From an uncultured Bacteroides sp. (GTDB lineage: Bacteria; Bacteroidota; Bacteroidia; Bacteroidales; Bacteroidaceae), in contig CABMPP010000013.1 of assembly GCA_902388495.1 (NCBI GenBank), positions 30,388-94,387 of the forward strand: a stretch of DNA of 64,000 nucleotides. Direction: 5' to 3'. Below the pieces are notes generated by a model, which did not search any database, was not told the DNA's origin, and worked only from the letters and a program-made list of their open reading frames with translations. Positions 25,185-34,837 of this stretch are shown in pieces. How positions within the stretch are numbered: the first letter of the stretch is position 1; every line of letters begins with the position of its first letter. A program made the position numbers and the translations under genes.

Positions 25185-25195
25185 GAGAATAATGT

Positions 25196-25228
25196 AACTA
25201 TCAATTATCAACTATCAATTATCAATTA
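25196..25228. repeat. ATCAATTATCAACT stuttering repeat
   Basis: Alternating ACTATCAATTATCA units between the transporter and fbp genes. The same style of repeat occurs at 13456-13484. Confidence 0.5.
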
Positions 25229-25233
25229 ATAAA

Positions 25234-27222
25234 ATGGGAAATATAACTCCGGAAAGCATTGTCAGTGACTTGCGTTATTTGCAATTATTGTCACGTAGTT
25301 TTCCTACTATCGCTGATGCCAGTACGGAAATTATAAATCTGGAAGCTATCCTGAACTTACCGAAGGGCACGGAGCACTTCCTGACAGATATTCATGGTGA
25401 GTATGAAGCTTTCCAGCATGTGTTGAAGAATGCATCGGGCGCAGTGAAGCGTAAGGTGAACGAAATCTTCGGTCATACATTGCGTGAAAGTGAGAAGAAG
25501 GAAATCTGTACATTGATTTATTATCCGGAGGAGAAACTGCAACTGATAAAGGAGCAGGAAACGGATTTGGATGACTGGTATCTGATTACTCTGAACCAGT
25601 TGGTAAAGGTTTGCCAGAATGTTTCATCCAAATATACACGCTCGAAGGTGCGCAAGGCACTTCCGCCGGGATTCTCGTATATCATTCAGGAACTGCTGCA
25701 TGAGTCGAGCATAGAACCGAATAAGCATGCTTATATCAATGTGATTATCAGCACTATTATCTCTACGAAGCGTGCGGATGATTTCATTGTTGCCATGTGC
25801 AATCTGATACAACGCCTGACCATCGACTCGCTCCATATTGTGGGTGACATCTACGACCGTGGTCCGGGTGCCCACATCATTATGGATACGCTTTGCGATT
25901 ATCATAACTTTGATATCCAGTGGGGAAACCATGATATTCTGTGGATGGGGGCAGCGTCGGGCAACGATGCGTGTATAGCCAACGTAATCCGTATGTCCAT
26001 GCGCTATGCCAATCTGGCTACACTGGAAGATGGCTATGGTATAAACCTGTTGCCGCTTGCTACATTTGCAATGGATACGTATGCCGATGATCCCTGTACA
26101 ATCTTTGCCCCGAAGATGAACTTTGCCGATGCGGAGTACAATGAGAAGACCTTGCGCCTGATTACGCAGATGCACAAGGCTATTACGATCATTCAGCTGA
26201 AGCTCGAAGCGGACATCATCAGCCGCCGCCCGGATTTTGCGATGGAGAACCGGAAGCTGCTGCACAAGATAGACTTTGAGCGGGGGATATTTGTGTACGA
26301 AGGAAAGGAGTACGCATTGCGCGATACTAATTTCCCGACGGTCGATCCTGCTGATCCGTATCGCCTGTCTGATGAGGAACGTGAGTTGGTTGATAAGATT
26401 CATGCTTCTTTTATGAACAGTGAGAAACTGAAGAAACACATGCGTTGCCTGTTTACATACGGTGGCATGTATCTGGTGTGCAACAGTAATCTGTTGTATC
26501 ATGCTTCCGTGCCTTTGAATGAAGACGGCAGCTTCAAGCACGTGCGCATAGGGAAGAAGGAATATTGGGGTCATAAATTGCTGCAAAAGACCGATCAGTT
26601 GATACGTACCGCTTATTTTGCTGAGGATGGCGCGGAGAATAAACAGTTTGCACTGGATTACGTCTGGTACATGTGGTGCGGAACGAATGCTCCCTCTTTT
26701 GATAAAGACAAGATGGCTACGTTTGAACGTTATTTTGTGGCAGATAAAGAGTTACACAAGGAAACGAAGGGATATTACTATACTTTGCGAAATGAGGCGG
26801 AGGTATGTGACCGCATTCTGGAAGAGTTCGGGGTGGAACCGGGAACTCATTCCCATATCATCAACGGACATGTTCCGGTGAAGACAATCAAAGGTGAGAA
26901 GCCTATCAAGGCAGACGGTAAGTTGCTGGTTATTGACGGTGGTTTCTCAAAAGCCTATCAGCCGGAGACGGGCATTGCCGGATATACGTTGGTGTATCAT
27001 TCTCACGGCTTGCAGCTGGTGCAACACGAACCCTTCCAAAGCCGTCAGAAGGCAATAGAAGAAGGGCAGGATATCAAGTCCACTACATTCGTTATCGAAT
27101 TCAATTCGCAGCGTATGATGGTGAAAGATACGGATAAGGGAAAGGAACTTGTGACGCAAATACAAGACTTGAAGAAGCTGCTGGTGGCGTATCGTACAGG
27201 GTTTATCAAGGAGAAGCAATAA
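25234..27222 (+). CDS. fbp: Fructose-1,6-bisphosphatase class III
   Basis: 662 residues, the usual length for the class III (Firmicutes/Bacteroidota) enzyme. Calcineurin-like metallophosphatase motifs are intact: FLTDIHGEYEAF (~50), HIVGDIYDRGPGAHIIMD (~200), WGNHDILWMGAASGN (~232) and HIINGHVPVK (~540). It hydrolyses fructose 1,6-bisphosphate to fructose 6-phosphate and phosphate in gluconeogenesis, in the cytoplasm. It lies 49 nt after the AspT-type gene, with an AT-rich repeat between them and no separate promoter consensus seen. Confidence 0.97.
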   Translation: MGNITPESIVSDLRYLQLLSRSFPTIADASTEIINLEAILNLPKGTEHFLTDIHGEYEAFQHVLKNASGAVKRKVNEIFGHTLRESEKKEICTLIYYPEEKLQLIKEQETDLDDWYLITLNQLVKVCQNVSSKYTRSKVRKALPPGFSYIIQELLHESSIEPNKHAYINVIISTIISTKRADDFIVAMCNLIQRLTIDSLHIVGDIYDRGPGAHIIMDTLCDYHNFDIQWGNHDILWMGAASGNDACIANVIRMSMRYANLATLEDGYGINLLPLATFAMDTYADDPCTIFAPKMNFADAEYNEKTLRLITQMHKAITIIQLKLEADIISRRPDFAMENRKLLHKIDFERGIFVYEGKEYALRDTNFPTVDPADPYRLSDEERELVDKIHASFMNSEKLKKHMRCLFTYGGMYLVCNSNLLYHASVPLNEDGSFKHVRIGKKEYWGHKLLQKTDQLIRTAYFAEDGAENKQFALDYVWYMWCGTNAPSFDKDKMATFERYFVADKELHKETKGYYYTLRNEAEVCDRILEEFGVEPGTHSHIINGHVPVKTIKGEKPIKADGKLLVIDGGFSKAYQPETGIAGYTLVYHSHGLQLVQHEPFQSRQKAIEEGQDIKSTTFVIEFNSQRMMVKDTDKGKELVTQIQDLKKLLVAYRTGFIKEKQ

Positions 27223-27257
27223 AGAACTCTCGCCCCCTCAAGAAAGGGGGCGTTGAG

Positions 27258-28499
27258 TTAGTATTTAAACAGCACTACTCCTCCTTCTACAATCACTCCT
27301 TTGTCGTAAGTCTTGCCTTTGGTATAATAGCGGCTACCGCCATAACCTCCTGTCAGGAAGACGCCGAGCTGGTCTGTCAATCGATATTCCAGGTTTATAC
27401 GAGCCTGGAGGGCATAGAGGCGTGCAGGAATACCATAATCTTTGTTTTTGAAAGTTTCGATGTGCTGGTAACCTAAATCGCCGCTGATGAACAGTTGTTT
27501 ATAAAGCGGCAGTTCCAAACCGGCACGATAGAAGAGAGCGGCGGAGAACTTGTCACCGAAGTCTAAATAATGGGTACCGCCACCCAGAATGGTGTAGAAT
27601 AGATTGTTCTTGAAACGTGCACCCACATTCAGCTTGGTAGCATTACCACCAAAAAGCATCATTTGTACTTTCGTGTTAGGGTTGGCATTGACCAGTCCCA
27701 GCTGAAAACCATCCAGCTTCTCCTTGTAGTAGTTGAACAGTCCGATTTGGAGCCCTTTGGCACGGATGGCCATATTGACAGGGGCAATTTGTATGCCTTG
27801 GGCCGTACCGCCTACTACGTTGCCTATGCCGGAAATCTGAATGCCGGTCATGTTCTCACCGGTAATATTGGCGAGTCCGGAGAGCTGTACGCCTTCAAAA
27901 TTCTTACCGACCACACTCAGCAGGCCGGCGGAGGAAAGACCTTTGAAACTGCCGCCGGAAATATTGGCAAGCCCGGCAAAGTGTACACCGGAAGCACCTT
28001 CTCCACTGATGTTCAATAAGCCGCCTATAGTGACTCCGCGGTTATTGTCTCCGCTGATATTTGCCAAACCGGAGAAGATGACGCCTTGGGCATTGTTACC
28101 GGTGATATTTATCAAGCCCGACATGGACAAACCTGTCAGGTTGTTTCCGTTGACGTTGCTGATACCCGCCATCTGGATGCCACGCATGCTTCCACCCACT
28201 ATATTGAATACCCCTGCCATCTGCACGCCGTTCACGTCTTTGCCTGCCACGGCTCCAAGGATGTTTATTCCAAGCCCGTTCAAGCGATTCATGGAGGAGA
28301 ACACACCCAGGTTGAAGCAGGTACTTCCTACGGTATCAGTCCGTTGCGTGGATATATTTTTCCAGAGGGATAGGTTGATACCAACCGGGCCATGGTCTGT
28401 CCGTGATGCCGGTTTAGAACTTTTTTTACTGTTTTCCTGGGCGAAAACCGTCCCTGCAATGAGCAGGGACAGAAAGAAGAGTGAAAGGGTTCGTTTCAT
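27258..28499 (-). CDS. Repeat-rich outer-surface protein (LA_2272-type repeats)
   Basis: 413 residues with a signal peptide (MKRTLSLFFLSLLIAGTVFAQ). From ~85 to ~265 there are about ten tandem ~18-residue units of the form GxQxAGLxNIxGxxxxGVxxSGL, typical of the LA_2272 surface-repeat family and likely to form a beta-solenoid. The last ~150 residues look like outer-membrane beta strands (NLFYTILGGGTHYLDFG, LEYRLTDQLGVFLTGGYGG, final aromatic VVLFKY). It is 11 nt downstream of the sulfatase gene and probably co-transcribed. Function unknown; adhesion or envelope structure is possible. Confidence 0.75.
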   Translation of the reverse strand: MKRTLSLFFLSLLIAGTVFAQENSKKSSKPASRTDHGPVGINLSLWKNISTQRTDTVGSTCFNLGVFSSMNRLNGLGINILGAVAGKDVNGVQMAGVFNIVGGSMRGIQMAGISNVNGNNLTGLSMSGLINITGNNAQGVIFSGLANISGDNNRGVTIGGLLNISGEGASGVHFAGLANISGGSFKGLSSAGLLSVVGKNFEGVQLSGLANITGENMTGIQISGIGNVVGGTAQGIQIAPVNMAIRAKGLQIGLFNYYKEKLDGFQLGLVNANPNTKVQMMLFGGNATKLNVGARFKNNLFYTILGGGTHYLDFGDKFSAALFYRAGLELPLYKQLFISGDLGYQHIETFKNKDYGIPARLYALQARINLEYRLTDQLGVFLTGGYGGSRYYTKGKTYDKGVIVEGGVVLFKY

Positions 28500-28510
28500 A
28501 TTGTTTCTTT

Positions 28511-30061
28511 TTAGATTTCATCCGGCCAGGGAGCAGGCAGCCGGGTAGCACGTAGTGTAGGGCGTTGTGCATCCACAGACCGGAGATAATTACTTAGCTT
28601 TTTGGATAGCTCTTTGACGATTTCGGGCTTCTCCTGCGCCATGTCGTGCTTTTCGCTGATGTCGGCGGGAATATTGAAAAGCTCACGCTTGCCGCTACCG
28701 AAATAATATACCAGCTTCCAGTCGCCCGAACGGATGGAGCAGGTAGCTCCGATGCCCGGTCCCGACGGACCCCAACTGTTGGGGTAATGCCAGTAGATAT
28801 CGCGGTCTTTCATTTCACCTTTGCCGGTGATCAGAGGCAGGAAACTGATACCGTCCCGTTGCTGTACGGTTTTATAGTTATCTACTCCGGCTATTTCGAG
28901 GATAGTGGGGAAGAAGTCTTCTATCATTAAATAATGGTCGCATTTGGTTTCGGGAGCTACGACTCCCGGCCAGCGGACAATCATCGGCTCGCGTATGCCG
29001 CCTTCGTAGGCAGAACCTTTTCCGCTGTTGAGGGGGAAGTTCTGTACATGCAGTTCTCCGGCGCGGGTATGGGCGGCCAGTCCGCCGTTGTCGGACATGA
29101 AAATAAGGACGGTATTCTCTGTCAGATTGTTCTTGTCCAGATAGTCCATGATGTCTCCCAGGCTCTTGTCCATGCCTTCGATAAGGGTGGCATAGGCAGC
29201 TTCTACCGGCGGAAGACCTTTGTCGAGGTACTTCTGATAAAAGCGCATATCGGGTTGTATAGGCGTGTGGATAGCGTAATGGGCCATGTAGAGGAAGAAT
29301 GGTTTGTCAATCTTCTGTGCATCGTCCAGCGCCTTCATGGCTTCGATGGTGAGGGCTTCGCTCAGGAAAGTATCTGTTCCGTGATATTTTTCCAAGCCGG
29401 GCACGGCAGCCAGCGGACTATCCCCATCAGCTTTATTGCCGAAATTTTCCTTGCCGTAGTAGCTGGCAGGCGAACCGGCGGCATGTCCGGCAATATTCAC
29501 CTCGAAACCCATCTTCAGTGGGTCGGCTCCGGGAGTATCTTCGGCACCGAAGTGTGCTTTTCCGCAGTGTATGGTATGGTAACCGTTGTCTTTGAGCAGT
29601 TCTGCCAGGGAGGTAACTTGGGTCGTTCGTTCTATGCCCGGTTCCTGGCAGATGCCGTTGACGTTCCATTCGGGATAAATCATGACGGAGTCCGGTTCTT
29701 CGTGCGTCGTATTCTTGCGCAATGTCCAACTGGTGACGCGATGTCGGGCGGCATTCATTCCCGTAAATAGGCTGACGCGTGTGGGTGAACTGATGCTGCA
29801 GGCATAAGCTTGCGTAAACATCTTGCCTTGGGCTGCCATACGCTCCATGTTGGGCGTATGATACGTGTCATTGTACTTGGTACGTTGTGTCCAGAAGGGC
29901 AGGGAGGTGTCTTGCCATCCCATATCATCCACCAGAAACAGGACAATGTTGGGATGCTTTTCCGATGCAGGTGCCGCCTCGTCGGACGGCATACCATGTA
30001 CTTCTGCCGCCATTCCGCAGAGGGGCAATATGGCGGCAGATAATAATAGTTCGTTTTTCAT
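28511..30061 (-). CDS. Exported sulfatase (Ser-type)
   Basis: 516 residues with a signal peptide (MKNELLLSAAILPLCGMAAE). The alkaline-phosphatase-fold sulfatase domain begins HPNIVLFLVDDMGWQDTS (metal-binding DD). The activation motif is ACSISSPTRVSLFTG, an S-x-P-x-R type whose Ser would be converted to formylglycine by an anaerobic sulfatase-maturating enzyme. GMSDNGG-like (FMSDNGGLAAH) and TIHCGKAHFG supply further active-site residues. It probably desulfates host or dietary glycans in the periplasm or at the surface. No SusC/D pair is nearby, which is unusual for glycan-linked sulfatases. Confidence 0.9.
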   Translation of the reverse strand: MKNELLLSAAILPLCGMAAEVHGMPSDEAAPASEKHPNIVLFLVDDMGWQDTSLPFWTQRTKYNDTYHTPNMERMAAQGKMFTQAYACSISSPTRVSLFTGMNAARHRVTSWTLRKNTTHEEPDSVMIYPEWNVNGICQEPGIERTTQVTSLAELLKDNGYHTIHCGKAHFGAEDTPGADPLKMGFEVNIAGHAAGSPASYYGKENFGNKADGDSPLAAVPGLEKYHGTDTFLSEALTIEAMKALDDAQKIDKPFFLYMAHYAIHTPIQPDMRFYQKYLDKGLPPVEAAYATLIEGMDKSLGDIMDYLDKNNLTENTVLIFMSDNGGLAAHTRAGELHVQNFPLNSGKGSAYEGGIREPMIVRWPGVVAPETKCDHYLMIEDFFPTILEIAGVDNYKTVQQRDGISFLPLITGKGEMKDRDIYWHYPNSWGPSGPGIGATCSIRSGDWKLVYYFGSGKRELFNIPADISEKHDMAQEKPEIVKELSKKLSNYLRSVDAQRPTLRATRLPAPWPDEI

Positions 30062-30100
30062 TTAAAATATAGTTTAGAAAGGGTTAGAGTTGTTGCTGTT

Positions 30101-31759
30101 TTATCCTTTGGCTTCCTGATACAAGAATCGTTTGATAGATTTCTTAGGTGTCTTCTCGAATTCTTCAGGGTAGATTTTCATTTTGAACAGCTGGCTGTAT
30201 GCAGGCAATTCGGCGTTCAGAGCTACGCGGTTCTCTTCCATGACGCGTTCGATATCGTCGTTGTTCAGACCGTGGGCAAAAGCTTCGTCGAAGTCGGGAT
30301 AAACCAGGCCGACGAGTTTTTCATTTTGTTGTACGATAATGCTTTCGGACACATAGGGCATGTTGTTCAATTTATCCTCTATTTCTTCGGGATAGATATT
30401 CTGTCCGCTGGGGCCAAGGAGCATATTCTTGCTGCGGCCTTTGATGGTGACGTTTCCTTCTTCATCCATCAAGGCAAGGTCGCCGGTGTGCAGCCATCCG
30501 TCTTTGTCGAGCACCTGCTCGGTGGCTTCTTCGTTCTTGTAGTAGCCTAACATCACGTTGGGACCGCGGCAGATGATTTCTCCCGGAATGTTGGCAGGGT
30601 CGGGCGACAGGATTTTCACTTCCATTCGGGGAGCTGCTTTTCCGCAGGAACCCGGTTTAAAGCGTGTCCAGTCTTCGTAACAGATAATGGGGCCGCATTC
30701 GGTCATGCCGTAACCTACTGTATAGGGGAATTCTATCATCTTCAGGAATAGTTCCACTTCCTGGTTGAAGGCGGCACCGCCTACGATGATTTCTGCAAAG
30801 TTGCCGCCAAAGGCCTGTATCATCTGGTCGCGTACGGTAGCCTTTATCTTATCGTTGATGATGGGCACTTTCAGCAACAGTTTCATGGCCGGCGTTTCCA
30901 GTTTGGGCAATACGCTTTTCTTGATGATCTTTTCAATAATGAGCGGAACGGCTATGATCAGGTTCGGTTTTACCTCGGTGAATGCCTGGAAGATTATCTT
31001 CGGGCTGGGCATACGGGTAAGGAAGAAGATATGGCATCCTACGGCGAATTCATAAAGGAATTCGAATGCCAGTCCGTACATGTGTGCCATTGGCAACATG
31101 GATACGATTCTGTCGCCGGCCTTCAGCGGCAGCACTTCGAATGCGAATTTTGTATTCGACCAAAGGCTGCGGTAAGGCAACATCACTCCTTTGGAGTAAC
31201 TGGTAGTACCGGAGGTATAGTTGATAACCGCCAGTTCTTCGGGCTGGTCTTTGTGATAGTCGATGTGTTCCTTGCGGAAGTTCTTGGGATATTTCTTACC
31301 GAACATTTCATTGAGATGTTCGCGGGCATAGTCCAGCTTCTCACTGCGGGAGACGAGGATATAGAAATCGGCCATCATCATGATGCCTTCCAGCAGGGGC
31401 ATGGCGCTTTCGTTGAGGTTTTCCCAAACCTGGTCGCCGACGAAGAGCAATTTGGCCTCGGAGTGGTTCACGATATTGTGTATATTGTCCGCTTTGAACT
31501 CGTGGAGGATGGGGACAATAACAGCTCCATACGTCAGAGTAGCAAGAAAGGTGACTCCCCAATGGGAACTGTTACGGCCACAGACGGCAATCTTGTCACC
31601 CTTCTTTATACCGCTTGCCTCAAAAATGATATGCAGCTTTTCTATTTTGCGGGCTACATCCTTATATTGTAGGGTTGCTCCTTTATAATCGGTCAGGGCA
31701 TCCAAATCCCAATTCTCTTTTATGCTGTTTTCTATGTAGGCGATAAAGCTTTGTTCCAT
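30101..31759 (-). CDS. Long-chain acyl-CoA ligase-like AMP-forming enzyme
   Basis: 552 residues of the ANL superfamily. ATP-binding motif VINYTSGTTSYSKGVMLPYRS (~190), GYGMTECGPIICYED (A5, ~345), WLHTGDLALMDEEGNVTIKGRSKNMLLGPSGQNIYPEEIE (A7-A8, ~430) and a C-terminal catalytic Lys region (TPKKSIKRFLY). It activates a fatty acid as an acyl-adenylate and then probably a CoA thioester in the cytoplasm. It has its own promoter (31792-31799) and stands apart from the neighbouring genes. Confidence 0.88.
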   Translation of the reverse strand: MEQSFIAYIENSIKENWDLDALTDYKGATLQYKDVARKIEKLHIIFEASGIKKGDKIAVCGRNSSHWGVTFLATLTYGAVIVPILHEFKADNIHNIVNHSEAKLLFVGDQVWENLNESAMPLLEGIMMMADFYILVSRSEKLDYAREHLNEMFGKKYPKNFRKEHIDYHKDQPEELAVINYTSGTTSYSKGVMLPYRSLWSNTKFAFEVLPLKAGDRIVSMLPMAHMYGLAFEFLYEFAVGCHIFFLTRMPSPKIIFQAFTEVKPNLIIAVPLIIEKIIKKSVLPKLETPAMKLLLKVPIINDKIKATVRDQMIQAFGGNFAEIIVGGAAFNQEVELFLKMIEFPYTVGYGMTECGPIICYEDWTRFKPGSCGKAAPRMEVKILSPDPANIPGEIICRGPNVMLGYYKNEEATEQVLDKDGWLHTGDLALMDEEGNVTIKGRSKNMLLGPSGQNIYPEEIEDKLNNMPYVSESIIVQQNEKLVGLVYPDFDEAFAHGLNNDDIERVMEENRVALNAELPAYSQLFKMKIYPEEFEKTPKKSIKRFLYQEAKG

Positions 31760-31791
31760 GATCTTAATTGCACATTTAGTTGAAATTTGTG

Positions 31792-31799
31792 CAAATATA
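31792..31799 (-). promoter_or_regulatory. -7 box TATATTTG for the acyl-CoA ligase gene
   Basis: Perfect TAnnTTTG on the minus strand, 32 nt upstream of the ATG at 31759. Confidence 0.7.
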
Positions 31800-31825
31800 A
31801 GGGTTTATATATAGAAAGCAAACTT

Positions 31826-32914
31826 TTAGCGGGAAAATCGTTTTTCTTGATACCAACTGTACATGCGTTGTACACCTTCTTCAATATCGATTTTATGGTG
31901 CCAGCCCAGGGCGTGCAACTTGCTGGGATCGGTCAGCTTGCGCATGGTGCCGTCGGGTTTGCTGCTGTCGAAGGTGAGGCGGCCCTGGTAGCCTACGGTG
32001 GAGACGATCAGCTCTGCCAGTTGGCGGATGGTGATTTCTTTGCCTGTACCGATGTTGATGTGGCAGTTACGGATGTCTTTATCACCCGGTTTGTAGGTAT
32101 CTTTGAAGTCTACATGCTCCATGACGAAGACGCTGGCGTCGGCCATTTCTTCGCTCCAGAGGAATTCGCGCAAGGGGGTACCGGTGCCCCACAGACGGAC
32201 TTCTTCCGGGCTGATGCCGTATTTCCCCAGGATGCCGAGGATCTCTTCCTTACTGCTGTCTCCGCTGATGCCTTCTACCGGACGCTGGTTCATGTCACGG
32301 CGCACGGCATCCCAGTCGCCTTGTTTCAGGCAGTGGGCAAGGTGTATCTTGCGTATCATGGCGGGGAGCACGTGGCTGCGTTCCAGGTCGAAGTTATCGT
32401 TGGGGCCGTAGAGGTTGGTGGGCATCACGGCGATGTAGTTTGTGCCGTATTGCAGGTTGAAGCTTTCGCACATTTTCAGTCCGGCAATTTTGGCAATGGC
32501 ATACGGCTCGTTGGTGTATTCCAGCGGGGAGGTGAGGAGGGCATCCTCTTTCATGGGTTGTTCGGCGTCACGGGGATAGATGCAGGTGCTGCCCAGGAAA
32601 AGGAGTTTCTTCACGTTGTGGCGGAAGCTTTCGCCGATGACGTTCTGCTGGATTTGCAGGTTGCGGTAGATGAAGTCGGCGCGGTAGATGCTGTTGGCCA
32701 TGATGCCGCCCACGAAAGCGGCGGCAAGGAATACATATTCGGGCTGTTCCTGGTCGAAGAAGCGGCGTACGGCTACTCCATCGAGGAGGTCGAGTTCGTG
32801 GTGGGTTTTACCGATAAGGTTGGTATAACCTTTTTCCTGAAGATTGTTCCAGATGGCAGAGCCTACCAGTCCGCGGTGGCCTGCGATGTATATTTTGGCG
32901 TTCTTGTCTAACAT
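31826..32914 (-). CDS. fcl: GDP-L-fucose synthase
   Basis: 362 residues, extended SDR family. YIAGHRGLVGSAIWNNL is the NADPH-binding Gly motif; the YxxxK catalytic pair is in YTNEPYAIAKIAG, and the SSTCIY-type motif appears as LGSTCIYP. It converts GDP-4-keto-6-deoxymannose to GDP-L-fucose by epimerisation and reduction. The usual length is ~320; an insertion around residues 210-240 (MNQRPVEGISGDSSKEEILGIL region) accounts for the excess and is common in Bacteroides. It lies 25 nt after gmd, which supplies its substrate. Confidence 0.96.
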   Translation of the reverse strand: MLDKNAKIYIAGHRGLVGSAIWNNLQEKGYTNLIGKTHHELDLLDGVAVRRFFDQEQPEYVFLAAAFVGGIMANSIYRADFIYRNLQIQQNVIGESFRHNVKKLLFLGSTCIYPRDAEQPMKEDALLTSPLEYTNEPYAIAKIAGLKMCESFNLQYGTNYIAVMPTNLYGPNDNFDLERSHVLPAMIRKIHLAHCLKQGDWDAVRRDMNQRPVEGISGDSSKEEILGILGKYGISPEEVRLWGTGTPLREFLWSEEMADASVFVMEHVDFKDTYKPGDKDIRNCHINIGTGKEITIRQLAELIVSTVGYQGRLTFDSSKPDGTMRKLTDPSKLHALGWHHKIDIEEGVQRMYSWYQEKRFSR

Positions 32915-32939
32915 AACTTTATTCTTTTATAAGCATGAG

Positions 32940-34019
32940 TTATTGATTTTCTTTTGCTCTCAGATGCAACTTCTTTACGAATTTCATGTCGTGCTCTGCC
33001 ATGATGCGTACCAGTTCTTCGAAGCTGGTTTGCCGTGGATTCCAGCCGAGCAGGGTTTTAGCCTTGGTGGGGTCTCCCAACAGTTGTTCCACTTCGGCGG
33101 GGCGGAAGTATTTGGGATCTACTTCTACCAGTATTCTTCCGGTCTTGGTGTCGATGCCTTTTTCTTCTGCTCCCTGGCCTTCCCAACGGAGCGTGATGCC
33201 TACTTCGCGGAAAGCCAGCGTGGCGAACTCGCGTACGGTATGCATTTCTCCGGTGGCGATGACGAAGTCTTCAGGGGTATCGTGTTGCAGGATGAGCCAC
33301 ATGCACTCTATGTAGTCACGGGCATAGCCCCAGTCGCGGCGGGCATCCAGATTGCCCAGATACAGTTTGTCCTGAAAGCCTTGGGCGATGCGGGCGGCAG
33401 CCAGGGTTATCTTCCGGGTGACGAAGTTTTCGCCGCGGCGCTCGCTCTCGTGGTTGAAGAGGATGCCGTTCACGGCAAACATGCCATAGCTTTCGCGGTA
33501 GTTCTTGGTGATCCAGAAGCCATATTGCTTGGCTACGCCGTAGGGGCTGCGGGGATAGAACGGAGTTGTTTCACGTTGTGGAACCTCCTGCACCTTGCCG
33601 AAGAGTTCGGATGTGGAGGCTTGATAGATGCGTGTCTTCTTCTCCATGCCGAGGATGCGTACGGCTTCGAGCATGCGCAGGGTACCTACGGCATCGGTTT
33701 CGGCGGTATATTCGGGTACGTCGAAAGATACTTTTACGTGGCTTTGGGCGGCAAGGTTGTAGATCTCGTCGGGCTGCACGGTCTGGATGATGCGGATGAG
33801 CGAACTCGAGTCCGTCATGTCACCGTAATGCAGGTTGATGGTGCGCTTCTGCTTCATGTCGCGCACCCATTCGTCGAAGTAGAGGTGTTCGATGCGTCCG
33901 GTATTGAAAGAGGAAGAGCGGCGCAGGATGCCGTGTACTTCATATCCTTTTTGCAGGAGGAATTCGGCGAGGAACGAACCGTCTTGGCCGGTAATGCCGG
34001 ATATAAGGGCTTTTTTCAT
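32940..34019 (-). CDS. gmd: GDP-mannose 4,6-dehydratase
   Basis: 359 residues, extended [31 protein letters not shown] is the NADP-binding N-terminus, [17 protein letters not shown] the active-site Ser/Glu region, and [15 protein letters not shown] the YxxxK pair. It converts GDP-mannose to GDP-4-keto-6-deoxymannose. With fcl it makes the GDP-fucose used for fucosylated capsules and glycoproteins in Bacteroides. It begins 21 nt after the fic gene, so fic-gmd-fcl look like one transcript. Confidence 0.97.
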   Translation of the reverse strand: MKKALISGITGQDGSFLAEFLLQKGYEVHGILRRSSSFNTGRIEHLYFDEWVRDMKQKRTINLHYGDMTDSSSLIRIIQTVQPDEIYNLAAQSHVKVSFDVPEYTAETDAVGTLRMLEAVRILGMEKKTRIYQASTSELFGKVQEVPQRETTPFYPRSPYGVAKQYGFWITKNYRESYGMFAVNGILFNHESERRGENFVTRKITLAAARIAQGFQDKLYLGNLDARRDWGYARDYIECMWLILQHDTPEDFVIATGEMHTVREFATLAFREVGITLRWEGQGAEEKGIDTKTGRILVEVDPKYFRPAEVEQLLGDPTKAKTLLGWNPRQTSFEELVRIMAEHDMKFVKKLHLRAKENQ

Positions 34020-34040
34020 GTTGTTTTCGGGGTTTAATCG

Positions 34041-34616
34041 TTATTGGTTTTGAGTTTTTTTGTCTTTACTGTAGCCTTCGTAATAATAAGATTGCTCGAT
34101 GCCTTTGAATATCACTTCTCTGTCGTCCACCTTGTCGGTGAGAGCAGGCTGCAGCAGATAGCGAAGTTCCAAATCATTGACGGGGCTGCGTTCCATGGCT
34201 TGCAGGTAGAGGTCTTTGTCTACGTTTTGCCAGTTTACTACCTGTCCGAGGTTCTTTTTAAGAATCAGGTCCAGCCAGATGCGCATGGTTCGTCCGTTGC
34301 CTTCCATAAAGGGGTGGGCGATGTTCATCTCTACATATTTGGCTATTATTTCTTCGAAGGTGTTTTCGGGCATTCCGTCGATGACGGGAAGGATGGCTTC
34401 CAGGTAAAGGCAGTTGGCAAAACGGAATCCGCCCTTGGCGATGTTGAGTGTACGTATCTGGCCGGCAAAGTCGTATAGTCCTTCGAAGAGATACTTGTGT
34501 ATTTGGCACAAGCCTCGGGAGGTACCGGTTTCTATCTTGTTGATGTCGCCGGTTTCGAAAAGCCGTTGTGCTTTTTGAAGGCTTTGTTCATCTATGTGAT
34601 GGGTATCGGGGTTCAT
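34041..34616 (-). CDS. Fic-domain protein with C-terminal inhibitory-type motif
   Basis: About 191 residues from the ATG at 34616 ([20 protein letters not shown]). An upstream in-frame TTG at 34649 lies inside the -7 box, so it is rejected. The core motif [14 protein letters not shown] (~residue 100) is intact HPFxxGNGR, so AMP-transferase activity is expected. [25 protein letters not shown] is the preceding flap/helix region. Near the C-terminus SYYYEG fits the S/T-x-x-x-E-G/N inhibitory motif; its C-terminal position is that of class III Fic proteins, which self-inhibit. The target is unknown. It is first in a probable operon with gmd and fcl. Confidence 0.88.
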   Translation of the reverse strand: MNPDTHHIDEQSLQKAQRLFETGDINKIETGTSRGLCQIHKYLFEGLYDFAGQIRTLNIAKGGFRFANCLYLEAILPVIDGMPENTFEEIIAKYVEMNIAHPFMEGNGRTMRIWLDLILKKNLGQVVNWQNVDKDLYLQAMERSPVNDLELRYLLQPALTDKVDDREVIFKGIEQSYYYEGYSKDKKTQNQ

Positions 34617-34646
34617 ATTATGACTTGTTTTGCTATTGTCCGTGTG

Positions 34647-34654
34647 CAAAAGTA
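34647..34654 (-). promoter_or_regulatory. -7 box TACTTTTG for fic-gmd-fcl
   Basis: Perfect TAnnTTTG on the minus strand, 30 nt upstream of the fic ATG at 34616; it argues against the TTG start at 34649. Confidence 0.7.
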
Positions 34655-34710
34655 GTTATTTCTTTTCTGATAACTCCAAGGAGAGGGGAGGAAATGCAGG
34701 GGGAGGGGAT

Positions 34711-34747
34711 GAAAAAGGGCGACACAACTTTTGAGTGCCGCCCTTGA
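34711..34747 (-). terminator. Intrinsic terminator (leftward)
   Basis: On the minus strand AAGGGCG...CGCCCTT, with an inner CAC/GTG pairing, is followed by a T5 run. It ends the leftward transcript of the LRR lipoprotein and HU-like remnant. Confidence 0.8.
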
Positions 34748-34837
34748 GGATTAGAAAGTGTATGATGATGATAGACATGGGTTATGTCTAAAGCCCTTAC
34801 GTGCAGTCCTTCGTAAAGCTACTTACGATGATTCGTG

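Noticed and set aside
27231..27254. Terminator CGCCCCCTCAAGAAAGGGGGCG between fbp and the repeat protein
   Set aside because: The stem is real, but no T-run follows on either strand, so it is not called as an intrinsic terminator.
31787..34037. Long plus-strand open frames opposite fcl and gmd
   Set aside because: Phe/Val/Gly-rich with no domain; clear SDR enzymes occupy the other strand.
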